Shown here one piece after another: positions 51,397 to 62,300 of a DNA stretch of 64,000 bases (the first letter of the stretch is position 1; every line of letters starts with the position of its first letter). This stretch comes from Nocardia carnea. Lineage in GTDB: Bacteria; Actinomycetota; Actinomycetes; Mycobacteriales; Mycobacteriaceae. The stretch spans positions 53,796-117,795 of the forward strand of contig NZ_JARWNW010000237.1 of the NCBI RefSeq assembly GCF_029868325.1. Direction: 5' to 3'. The position numbers were made by a program, and so were the translations under genes. The notes under the pieces are model-generated. The model worked only from the letters and a program-made list of their open reading frames with translations, did no database searches and was not told the origin of the DNA.

Positions 51397-51714
51397 TCAG
51401 CGCGTGGTGTCGCCGGCCCCGGCCCGGATGGTGACCCGGTTCGCGCCGGGATCGTAGGCGAGTGGCGGGGCGCCGTCGGTGTGGTCCTCGCGGTGCATCA
51501 GACTGTGTTTGCGCTGCTCGAATTCGATATGTTTCGTTCCTTGGAACAGGGCGGAGACTTCTTCGAACCCGGTGGCGGCGGCGGGTGCGCGGCGGCCGCG
51601 GTTCCACGGCAGGGCTCGGCCGCCGGTGATACGACTGATGAGGACTTCGGCGAAGGCGAGGCCGATGAGCAGGCATACCAGGCCGGGCAAGGTCATCGCC
51701 CATACGATTCCCAC
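51397..51714 (-). CDS. DUF6191-like small membrane-anchored protein (paralogue)
   Basis: A 105-residue protein with one N-terminal hydrophobic helix (LPGLVCLLIGLAFAEVLISR) and a C-terminal FEEVSALFQGTKHIEFEQRK / HREDHTDGAPP segment that matches the product of 3002-3334. Start ATG 51714 gives the complete helix. Function is unknown. Its neighbour is the terC gene, 73 bases downstream on the same strand. Confidence 0.75.
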   Translation of the reverse strand: MGIVWAMTLPGLVCLLIGLAFAEVLISRITGGRALPWNRGRRAPAAATGFEEVSALFQGTKHIEFEQRKHSLMHREDHTDGAPPLAYDPGANRVTIRAGAGDTTR

Positions 51715-51816
51715 CGGCTGATTCTACGGCGGTGGGAGCGGCCGGGTGGGTGGTCGGCGACAGGCGGGTGGGGCAACTGTTCGGCAATCCGGGCTGTCGG
51801 CCCATATCATTCAGCT

Positions 51817-52464
51817 ATGCCGACCTACGAGGAAGCGGGGGCCGCTCCGGTGTTCGGTCGCGGTGTACGCCAGACGGTGCTGGCGATGGGGGTGTGTTCG
51901 GTCGTGATCGGGGTCGCGACGGTGGTATGGCCCGATAAATCGCTGGGCGCGGTGGGGAATCTGTTCATGTTCTCGCTGCTGTGCGGCACGGTGTCGCTGG
52001 CGACGGTGGCATTCGGTAGCAAGCTGGGCCGTTTCCCGCGGACCCTGCTGTTCTTGGCGGCGGTGGTGTCGCTGGTGACGGCGACGCTGTGTTTCCGGGC
52101 GGGGAACTGGACGCTGCTGCTGGCGATGTGGCTGGGGTTGGCGTGGTCGGTGCGGGGGATCGCGCATGCCGTGGCGGGGGTGTGGGACGACGACGAAGTG
52201 ACCGGTCAGGGGAAACAGGAGCTGTTCGGTTTGGTGACGTTGGCCGCGGGCCTGGTGATCGCGGTGGCACCGTTCGACAGTATCGAGATGCTGGCCGCGG
52301 TCGCGGGGTGCTGTATGACGGCGTTCGGTGCGCTGGAAGTGTGGACGGCGCTGCGTTCCCCGCTGGCGGTGCGGTCACCGGAGTCGGACACACTGACACC
52401 GGAGCAGCATCTGACGTCGGTGATCGCGAGCGCGGGAGGTTCGGGGAGACGCGCCTCGGACTGA
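51817..52464 (+). CDS. DUF308/HdeD-like membrane protein
   Basis: A 215-residue protein with about six hydrophobic helices in pairs (TVLAMGVCSVVIGVATVVWP; LLCGTVSLATVAFGSKLG; LFLAAVVSLVTATLCF; LFGLVTLAAGLVIAVAPF), the repeated-helix plan of HdeD/DUF308 proteins. HdeD is linked to acid resistance in enterobacteria; no function is known for actinobacterial versions. ATG 51817 starts MPTYEEAGAAPVFG. The C-terminal 30 residues are polar. Confidence 0.75.
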   Translation: MPTYEEAGAAPVFGRGVRQTVLAMGVCSVVIGVATVVWPDKSLGAVGNLFMFSLLCGTVSLATVAFGSKLGRFPRTLLFLAAVVSLVTATLCFRAGNWTLLLAMWLGLAWSVRGIAHAVAGVWDDDEVTGQGKQELFGLVTLAAGLVIAVAPFDSIEMLAAVAGCCMTAFGALEVWTALRSPLAVRSPESDTLTPEQHLTSVIASAGGSGRRASD

Positions 52465-52503
52465 ACCGCCGGATCGGTCCGGGTTTCGCTACTCTTTCCT
52501 GCT

Positions 52504-53043
52504 ATGGCGATCATTGCGAGCCATCGGATCATGCGCCTGCGTGCTCTTATCGAGCACCCCAACACCGGGGCCGACGAGCGGGCGACCGCTCAGCGGATGC
52601 TGGATCGGCTGCTGGCCCGCAGTGGTGGCGCTCCGGTCGGTGACCGCACCTACGGCGACCGTCATCACCGGGTCGGTAAACATGCGGATCTGCCGGCGGT
52701 GGCGGAGATGATCCGGGCCGATATCGCGCTCGGGCGGATCATGTTCGCGCCGCAGACGCGGGTCGGTGAGCCCGCGATCCGGGACCCGCTCGGCGATGCG
52801 CCGGTGCAGATCGAGATCACCGTGGATCTGCCGCATCATGCGTGTATCGATATCACCATCGACAGGGTGCCGCGGGAATGGGGCTGGGTCGTCGAGGACG
52901 GTATCGAACGGGTCAGTCCGCAGTTGCAGGAGCTGGCGACCGAACTGGCCGACATCATGAACGGCTACAACTTCGACGGCAGCGATATCGCGAAACGGTT
53001 CTTCGGCCGGGTCCGTATCCCGGAACTCACTTTGGTTTGGTAG
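52504..53043 (+). CDS. Hypothetical protein (179 aa)
   Basis: Not recognised. The first 45 residues are helical (MRLRALIEHPNTGADERATA, then QRMLDRLLAR), resembling the start of DUF2786-type phage/plasmid proteins, but the remainder does not follow that family. The C-terminal part has VQIEITVDLPHHACIDITID, VPREWGWVVEDGIERVSPQL and DGSDIAKRFFGRVRIPELTL, with no membrane segment. ATG 52504 lies 39 bases after the DUF308 gene on the same strand. Confidence 0.6.
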   Translation: MAIIASHRIMRLRALIEHPNTGADERATAQRMLDRLLARSGGAPVGDRTYGDRHHRVGKHADLPAVAEMIRADIALGRIMFAPQTRVGEPAIRDPLGDAPVQIEITVDLPHHACIDITIDRVPREWGWVVEDGIERVSPQLQELATELADIMNGYNFDGSDIAKRFFGRVRIPELTLVW

Positions 53044-53130
53044 ATGCCGCGGTGTCTGCCCGGTCGGCAGCGGCGCCGCGCCGGGCGAGCTCCATGCCGC
53101 CGTGGACCCGGGTCTCGCCGGTAGCCCGGA

Positions 53131-53607
53131 TCACCCGCCGGCGACCTCCACTCGCGGGGTGTGGCTCACCGGGAAGTTCACCGAGGCCGCGATGAAGCAT
53201 TTGGCCGCGGCGTCGCCGTGCAGGTCACGGGCCCGGCCGACCATATCGGCGGCGGCGACCGTCACCACCGGCCGCAGTTCCACGCCGGTGAAATGCCCGC
53301 CGCCGTCGGCGGTTTCCGCCATCGTCGCGAGCGCTTCGTCGTGGTATTCCAGCACTGTCACCCCGCTGACGGCGCACAGGTGCAGGTACCACAGCAGGTG
53401 GCATTGGCTCAGCGCGGCGACGAGCAGCAGTTCCGGGTTCCAGCGGGTGTCGTCGCCGCGGAACGCCGGGTCGGCGGAGCCGTGCAGATCGGGTCGGCCG
53501 GGAGACCGTGTCACATAGGACCGTTCGTAGGAGCGGTAGTCGACGGTTCCGGTCGTGCCCGCCCCGGTCCAGTCGGTGCGGCATTCGTAGTGGTGGGTCC
53601 GTGCCAT
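53131..53607 (-). CDS. OsmC family protein
   Basis: A 158-residue OsmC-type protein. The N-terminal MARTHHYECRTDWTGAGTTG, the helix with the first redox Cys in LLLVAALSQCHLLWYLHLCA and the second Cys region in GDAAAKCFIAASVNFPV match the hydroperoxide-reductase fold of OsmC/Ohr. The two Cys are in the expected positions, so thiol-dependent peroxide reduction is plausible. The start MARTHHY (53607) is the family-like one; an in-frame extension to 53757 exists but contains no recognisable sequence. Confidence 0.88.
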   Translation of the reverse strand: MARTHHYECRTDWTGAGTTGTVDYRSYERSYVTRSPGRPDLHGSADPAFRGDDTRWNPELLLVAALSQCHLLWYLHLCAVSGVTVLEYHDEALATMAETADGGGHFTGVELRPVVTVAAADMVGRARDLHGDAAAKCFIAASVNFPVSHTPRVEVAGG

Positions 53608-54044
53608 ATCCGCGATCCTGCCGGGCCGGCGCGGGTTCGTCGACTCGATCGGCTCGGGGCAGCTACCTCCCCGGGGTCGAGCCCTATCGGGGTTGATCCA
53701 CGGGAACCCACCGGCCGCGATCGCCGCGCGCCGGGGGTCGCAGTACACGCAACCCATTCGTCGCGTCCCTCTGTGGTCAGGGCGGCGTATATACCGCGTC
53801 GGTGCCGTTGACCAGTGCTTGCAGCACATGCGATTCCCGGCCGCCGACTCCGGCGGCGATATGTCCGTCGCCGCGGGTCTACACGCAGGAAGTGGCAAGG
53901 CCGGGGCTGTCGGCGAGGTCACCGATCTGACGGCCCAGGCCGCGGTGGCACCGTGTTGGCGGGTGAGTGAAGCGCGGCGTGCACGATTTCAGGCCCTACC
54001 GGCCCGGTGGCGCGGCGCGGCCTGCTGGGCGGTCGCAGATTCGC
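53608..54044. other. Gene-free interval
   Basis: A 437-base gap between the OsmC gene start and the HxlR gene stop, both leftward. Reading frames here have no convincing codon pattern or ribosome binding site. A short CxxC-containing stretch (MGCVYCDPRRAAI) occurs in frame upstream of OsmC, but I do not consider it part of the protein. Confidence 0.5.
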
Positions 54045-54581
54045 TCATTTGTTCCTGTGTTCGGAAGCCCGGGCGATCTCTTGATAGGCGGCGGTCAGTT
54101 CGGCCAGCACGCCGTTCTCGGGTGCCGGTCGCCGGTGCAGGTGGATATCGCGGAGTTCGTTCATGAATCGTTGCCCGAGTTCTGGTCCGCCGTCGGCGAG
54201 CAGGCGGGCGCGGATGGCGAGTTCGGGTGTGGTGGGTAGCCAGCGGGCGCCCCAGGCGCCGAGTTCGGTGATCAGGGGGATGAGCTGGATCGCGGCTTCG
54301 GTGAGGTGGTATTCGACTTTCTGCCGGTGGCTGGGGTCGTCGTCGCGGGTGAGTAGTCCGGCGTCGACGAGTTTGGTGAGGCGGGTGGCGAGGGTGTTGG
54401 AGGCGATTCCTTCCATGGAGGCGCCGAGCAGTTCCCGGAAGTGGGTGTTGGTGCTGAACATGAGGTCGCGCAGCACGATGAGGCTCCATCGATCGCCGAG
54501 CAGTTCCATGGTCATGTTTATCGGGCAGCCGGATTTGCCGGGCGCCACGGACAAAACCTCCGGAGAAACTGGTTGCGTCAT
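54045..54581 (-). CDS. HxlR-type winged-helix regulator
   Basis: A 178-residue regulator. It has the HxlR winged helix at about 18-110: CPINMTMELLGDRWSLIVLR, then FRELLGASMEGIASNTLATR and LTKLVDAGLLTRDDDPSHRQ KVEYHLTEA. The single Cys at the N-terminal CPINMTM is in the place where redox-sensing HxlR proteins (HypR, YodB) keep theirs. A C-terminal helical extension ends in HRNK. Divergent from the RibD-type reductase with a dyad between them, so likely controls that gene. Confidence 0.9.
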   Translation of the reverse strand: MTQPVSPEVLSVAPGKSGCPINMTMELLGDRWSLIVLRDLMFSTNTHFRELLGASMEGIASNTLATRLTKLVDAGLLTRDDDPSHRQKVEYHLTEAAIQLIPLITELGAWGARWLPTTPELAIRARLLADGGPELGQRFMNELRDIHLHRRPAPENGVLAELTAAYQEIARASEHRNK

Positions 54582-54587
54582 GAGATC

Positions 54588-54617
54588 AGTCTAGACTAGG
54601 TTTGCAACTGGTTGCAT
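54588..54617. promoter_or_regulatory. Operator-like dyads between HxlR and reductase genes
   Basis: A 10-base palindrome AGTCTAGACT (54588-54597) and arms TGCAAC (54603-54608) and GTTGCA (54611-54616) around TG. AACTGGTTGC also occurs at 54567-54576 and 54606-54615, as a direct repeat. The cluster fills the 59-base gap between the divergent starts, as expected for a repressor site. Confidence 0.55.
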
Positions 54618-54640
54618 AGTGAAAGCAGAAGGAGTCTTCG

Positions 54641-55285
54641 ATGAGCCCACTCGTCCGCGTGCAGAATTTCACCGTCTCCGCCGACGGCTACGGAGCCGGT
54701 ACCGGCCAGAGCCTGGAGCGTCCGTTCGGGCACGCCGATCCCGCCGCCATGATGGCGTGGGCCGGCGCCACCGCCAGCTGGCCCAACCGCACCGACCCCG
54801 GCGGCACCCGCGGCCTCGACGATTACTTCACCCGCGATTTCGCCCGCAATATCGGCGCGGAGATCATGGGCCGCAACAAGTTCGGTCCGCAGCGTGGCCC
54901 CTGGGAGAACGACGACTGGCAGGGCTGGTGGGGTGCGGAACCCCCGTTCCACACCCCCGTGTTCGTCCTGACCCACCACCCGCGCCCGTCGTTCACCCTC
55001 TCCGATACGACCTTCCATTTCCTGGACACCACCCCGGAGGATGCGTTGAAGCAGGCCTTCGCCGCCGCGGACGGCCAAGATGTACGTATCGGCGGGGGAG
55101 TGCGGACCGTCCGCGAATTCCTGGCCGCGGACCTGATCGACACGCTGCATATCGTCGTCACGCCCAATGAACTCGGTGCAGGCGAACGCCTGTGGGAGCG
55201 ACCCGAGGAACTGCTCGACCGGTTCCACCTGGAGAAGGTCCCGAGCGCCAGCGGTGTCGTGCACCATCTGTTCTGGCGCCGCTGA
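54641..55285 (+). CDS. RibD C-terminal/dihydrofolate-reductase-like protein
   Basis: A 214-residue reductase of the RibD C-terminal domain group. It starts MSPLVRVQNFTVSADGYGAG and has EIMGRNKFGPQRGPW, PVFVLTHHPRPSFTLSDTTF, the NADPH-binding QDVRIGGGVRTVREFLAADL and DTLHIVVTPNELGAGERLW. These stand-alone proteins are common in actinobacteria and of unknown substrate; NADPH use is likely. It is divergent from the HxlR gene. Confidence 0.9.
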   Translation: MSPLVRVQNFTVSADGYGAGTGQSLERPFGHADPAAMMAWAGATASWPNRTDPGGTRGLDDYFTRDFARNIGAEIMGRNKFGPQRGPWENDDWQGWWGAEPPFHTPVFVLTHHPRPSFTLSDTTFHFLDTTPEDALKQAFAAADGQDVRIGGGVRTVREFLAADLIDTLHIVVTPNELGAGERLWERPEELLDRFHLEKVPSASGVVHHLFWRR

Positions 55286-55289
55286 ACAG

Positions 55290-55329
55290 CACTGTGCCCC
55301 GGGTATCCGAAGATATCCGGGGCACAGTG
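55290..55329. terminator. Strong bidirectional hairpin terminator
   Basis: 18-base arms CACTGTGCCCCGGGTATC (55290-55307) and GATATCCGGGGCACAGTG (55312-55329) pair except for one G-T, around a CGAA loop. It lies between the reductase ending at 55285 and katG ending at 55361, so it can stop both. Confidence 0.8.
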
Positions 55330-55360
55330 TCCGGCCGGCCGGTGAACCGGGTGGACGGGA

Positions 55361-58004
<2,644 letters not shown>

Positions 58005-58019
58005 GGCAGGAAGCTTACC

Positions 58020-58063
58020 GCTTTTCTGGAACCAATCAAGTATCAGTATCTATCCAGAAAAGC
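58020..58063. promoter_or_regulatory. Inverted repeat at the furA promoter
   Basis: Perfect 11-base arms GCTTTTCTGGA (58020-58030) and TCCAGAAAAGC (58053-58063) enclose an AT-rich 22-base core (ATCAAGTATCAGTATCTAT) 16 bases upstream of the furA start. A Fur-type regulator binding its own AT-rich promoter is the expected arrangement. Confidence 0.6.
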
Positions 58064-58150
58064 TCCCGGGATCGCCGACCGGCGGGTACCATGCGCGCGA
58101 TACCGACAGCACGCGCAGGCGAGCTCGCCCTACTCAGGAGGTGGACGATA

Positions 58151-58510
58151 ATGCGTCGCCCGATCTGCCGCAGGACAATCGCCACACTGGGCGCATTCGC
58201 CGTTCTCGCCGTACCCGCAGTCGCCACCACCGCCCCGGCTGTCGCGCAGCCCTCCTACTACGCCCCCGAGATCACGCCGTGTGACCACCTGTTCCGCAGC
58301 CCCCTGGATGCGCCCCGGCCCGGCGCCGCGACCTTCTGGAGCCCGTACGGCGCCACCGGCATCGTCTGCTACGACAACGGAACGGGGATGGCCGACTACT
58401 ACCAGCGCGACCCGCGGGGCGCCTGGCACGATATGAACGAGCTGATCCCCGGCCACTTCTTCTTCAGCGTATTCACCACCGGCATCCCCGACGCCGCACA
58501 ATGGCGCTGA
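58151..58510 (+). CDS. Small secreted protein (119 aa)
   Basis: No named family. A clear signal peptide (MRRPICRRTIATLGAFAVLA, then VPAVATTAPAVAQ) gives a mature protein of about 85 residues: PSYYAPEITPCDHLFRSPLD, WSPYGATGIVCYDNGTGMAD and FFFSVFTTGIPDAAQWR. The two Cys (CDHLF, IVCYD) could form a disulfide. Start ATG 58151 follows AGGAGGTGGACGATA. Divergent from furA but with no known link. Confidence 0.7.
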   Translation: MRRPICRRTIATLGAFAVLAVPAVATTAPAVAQPSYYAPEITPCDHLFRSPLDAPRPGAATFWSPYGATGIVCYDNGTGMADYYQRDPRGAWHDMNELIPGHFFFSVFTTGIPDAAQWR

Positions 58511-59341
58511 TCCGGTAATCCGCGCCCGCCCGTCCCGCACCCTGGCTCGCGCACCCCCGCACAGAGCGCAGAAAATAAATACCCATTGCGCCCCTCCTCG
58601 AAACTTGCTTATCATTGCCTTCTCAAGCTGGTCGTCAGAACGCAAGTGCGCTCCGGCGACTGCCGGACCGGAAATCGTCACGGACCGGTCGGGCGATACC
58701 GATGAATCCTCCAATTGTCGGGGTTGCGGGGAATCCATAGCGCGAATTCGACGACAGTGCGGTCGCCGAATTCTGCTGGAACAAACTGGTACATAGGCAC
58801 GCCACTTCCGAGAAGGCGATCCAGTGCAACCAATGAATTCCACTACGGTCCGCTTCCTGCTCGCCGCACCCCCCTCGGGGTCGAGACACGGCTGTGACCT
58901 GCAAACCTACCGCCCGCCGGGCGTGGGTTGCCAAAGCGCGCCACCAACGCGCACCGGGTCCGCCGGGCGTCCGCCCCGGAACGGTGGGGTTCGCCGGAAA
59001 CGCCTCGTCGCGGGATTCACGGCCGCCCGTACCGATGACTCTCCGGTCATCGGACGCGACGACTCGCGACCTTAGCCGCCGAAAATCGACGACGGCTCTC
59101 TACACGAATCCGATAACCGTCAGGTCTCAATACTCGAAGGTGATTCATCACGGGTTGACCACAAATTATCCGGCCATTACCGAATGCCGCATAAATCGCG
59201 AACCAATTCCGCACCGGCGGCATTCGGTGCCATTTCTGAAAATCCACTCCGGCTTTCTGGAGTGATTGACGTTTCTTGCGGTGCGGGGGCGGTCTCGACG
59301 TGTCGACCGGCTCTCGAAACGACGAAATTCATGGAGGTCAG
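58511..59341. other. Gene-free interval before the NRPS
   Basis: An 831-base stretch, the longest in the window without a supported gene. Several reading frames exist on both strands, none with a ribosome binding site or recognisable protein. Parts are less GC-rich (for example around 59101-59240). It may hold a regulated promoter or long leader for the NRPS. Confidence 0.5.
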
Positions 59342-62300
59342 GTGACCCAGTCCGAGCGCAACCTCGACAGCAGCCGGGAAGAGGCGGATTCCGCGCCGGG
59401 CGGCGCAGCAGAGTTCCCCGCCCCGGGTCCCGGTAACGGCGCCTACTCGCCCAACGGCAACGGCAACGGCAGCCACAACGGTGTCTCGCCGAGCCCGCGG
59501 ACCGGCGACGTGTTGCGCCTGTCCGCGGCGCAGCGCGGGATCTGGTTCGCCCAGCACCTGGCGGGATCGTCCCCGATTTCGGTGGCGCAGTATGTCGAGA
59601 TCGCCGGCCCGGTCGACATCGACGTACTGGTCGCGGCCTGCGACACCGCCGGGCGCGAGTTCGGTTCCGCCTATGTGCGACTCGTCGAGGAGGACGGCGA
59701 ACCGTATCAGATCGTCGACGAAGGACTGCCCTCACCGGTATCGGTGCTGGATCTGCGCGGACACGACGATCCGGTGGCCGCCGCGCACGACCTGATGATC
59801 CGCGACTATTCCGCCCCACTGGACCTGCGCAGCGACCGGCTCATGAAATGTGTGGTCTTCCAGGTCGATTCGGACCACTACCTGTGGTATCAGCGCGCCC
59901 ACCATATTGTGCTCGACGGTTTCGCCGCGGTGACGATGCTGCAGCGGATCACCGAGCTGTACAACGCCTGGGCGACGGGGGAGCAGGCACCGCCGTCCAC
60001 GGCGAAGGACCTCGGCGAAATCGTGGACCAGGACCTGTCCTACCGCGGTTCGGCACGGTTCGACAACGACCGCAACTATTGGACCGAACACTTGGACGGC
60101 GCCCCGCCCGTGGTCAGCCTCGCAGGCCGCGTCGGCAAACCCACCATTCACCCGACCCTGCTCAGCGCCACCCTCCCGGAAGACACGGCCCGGCTGCTGG
60201 ACCGCGTCGTCGCCGACCGCGGAACCAGCGTCACACCCGTGATCGTCGCCGCGTTCGCCGCCTACCTCGCCCGGATGACCGGCAGCGACGAAGTGTTGCT
60301 GAGCCTGCCGGTGTCGGGCCGGCATTCCGCAGTGCTGCGCCGGTCCGGCGGGATGGTCGCCAATGTGGTTCCGTTGCGGGTGCCCGTCGCCGGCCGCGGC
60401 ACCGGCGCGGTGATCGACGCCGTACAGGGCGAGCTGACCAGTGCCCTGCGCCGGCAGCGGTACCGGCAGGAGGACATCTTCCACGATATGGGGATCGCCC
60501 GCGACGAAACTGCGTCGTTCGGTCCGGCGGTCAACCTGATGATGGTGGACAACGAGATCGTGCTCGGCGCCACCACCGGCCGGCTGCATGTGCTGACCTC
60601 GGGCCCCACCGCGGACCTGTTCGTCAATATCTATCCCGGTGCCGGCCGCGACAGCACCCAGATCGATTTCCAGGGCAACCCGAGCGCCTACAGCAGCGAC
60701 GAACTCGCCGCCCACCACACCCGGTTCCTGATGTTCCTGCACGAATTCCTGGCGGGCGGACCGGACCACCCGGTCGGCACCCTGCCGCTGCTGGAACCGG
60801 CGGAACGCGCCGCGCTGCTACCCGTCCGCGGACCGGAAAGCGCCGGCGACCGGCTGCTGCCCGATATCCTCACCGAAGGCGCCCACCGCGACCCCACCGC
60901 GACCGCGATCGCCACCACCGCCGAAACACTCACCTACCACGAGCTGGACACCCGCTCCGCACAGCTCGCGCGGTACCTGATCGGCCGCGGCTGCGGGCCG
61001 GGGACGGCGGTCGCGATCGTGCTGCGCCGCTCCGCCGAAACAATCGTCGCGGCGTGGGCGGTCGCGAAATGCGGTGCCGCGATCGTGCAGGTCGACCCGG
61101 ATTATCCGGCGAAACGTATCGAGCACATGATCACCGACAGCGACGCCCGGGTGGTGCTCACTCTCGACGCCCTCCGGGACCGGCTACCGGGCGCCGCGCC
61201 GGCACTGATCCTCGACGACTCCGCGACCCGGCAGGCCTGCGCGGACAACGGTCCCGGCCCGGTCACCGACGCCGACCGCACCCGCCCACTGCACACCGCC
61301 GACCTTGCTTACATCACCTACACCTCCGGTTCCACCGGTGTGCCCAAAGGTGTGCAGGTCACCCACCGCGGCCTCGCGAACCTCGTCGCCGACCGCATCG
61401 ACACCTACGGGATGACCTCGCGGTCGCGGGTGTCCTATGCCCTCTCACCGGCTTTCGACGCCTCTTTCGAACAGTTCCTCACCTGTTTCGCCGGCGGCGC
61501 CGCACTGGTGGTGGTGCCGCCGGAGGTGATCGGCGGCGACCACCTCACCCGGCTGCTGGCCGACCAGCACATCACCCATCTGACGTTGACCCCGGCGATG
61601 CTGGCGACCGTGGACCCGCAACCACTCACCGATCTGCGGGTGGTGGTGGTCGGGGGCGACGTCTGCCCGCCGCATGTGATCGAACGGTGGTCGCGGCACT
61701 GCGCGATGTTCAACGAATACGGGCCCACCGAAACCACGGTGACCGCCGCGGGCGCCCGGATCCGGCCCGGCCGTGACCTCACCGCCGGCGGCCCGGTCCG
61801 CGGTGTGGCGGCGATGGTGCTGGACCGGGCACTGCAACCGGTGCCGGCCGGTACCGCCGGGGAACTGTATCTGGCCGGGCCCGGCCTGGCCCGCGGCTAC
61901 AACCGGCGGTTCTCCGATACCGCGGCCCGGTTCGTCGCCGACCCCTACAGCGGCCCGGGGCAGCGCATGTACCGCACCGGCGACCTCGCCCGCTGGACCG
62001 TCGAGGATTCCCGGGTATCACTGGAACTGCTGGGGCGCAGCGATTTCCAGGTGAAGATCCGCGGCTACCGGATCGAACCCGCCGAAATCGATGCCGCCCT
62101 CACCGCCCACCCGGATGTCGACCTGTCGGTCACCATCCCGGTGCACAACAACGCCGGAGCCACCGTCCTGGCCTCCTACGTCGTCCCCGTCGACGACCAC
62201 CGCGCCGACCCGGAGCAGCTGCAACGGTTCGCCCGTGAATCCCTGCCACCGCATATGGTGCCGGCGGTGATCGTGCCGCTGGACCGGCTGCCGGTCAACG

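Noticed and set aside
53608..53757. In-frame N-terminal extension of OsmC with a CxxC (MGCVYCDPRR)
   Set aside because: Family-typical start is MARTHHY; the extension is low-complexity Pro/Arg sequence with no ribosome binding site.
59848..61776. Rightward 642-residue frame inside the NRPS
   Set aside because: Out-of-frame shadow of the A and C domains; all NRPS motifs are in the other frame.
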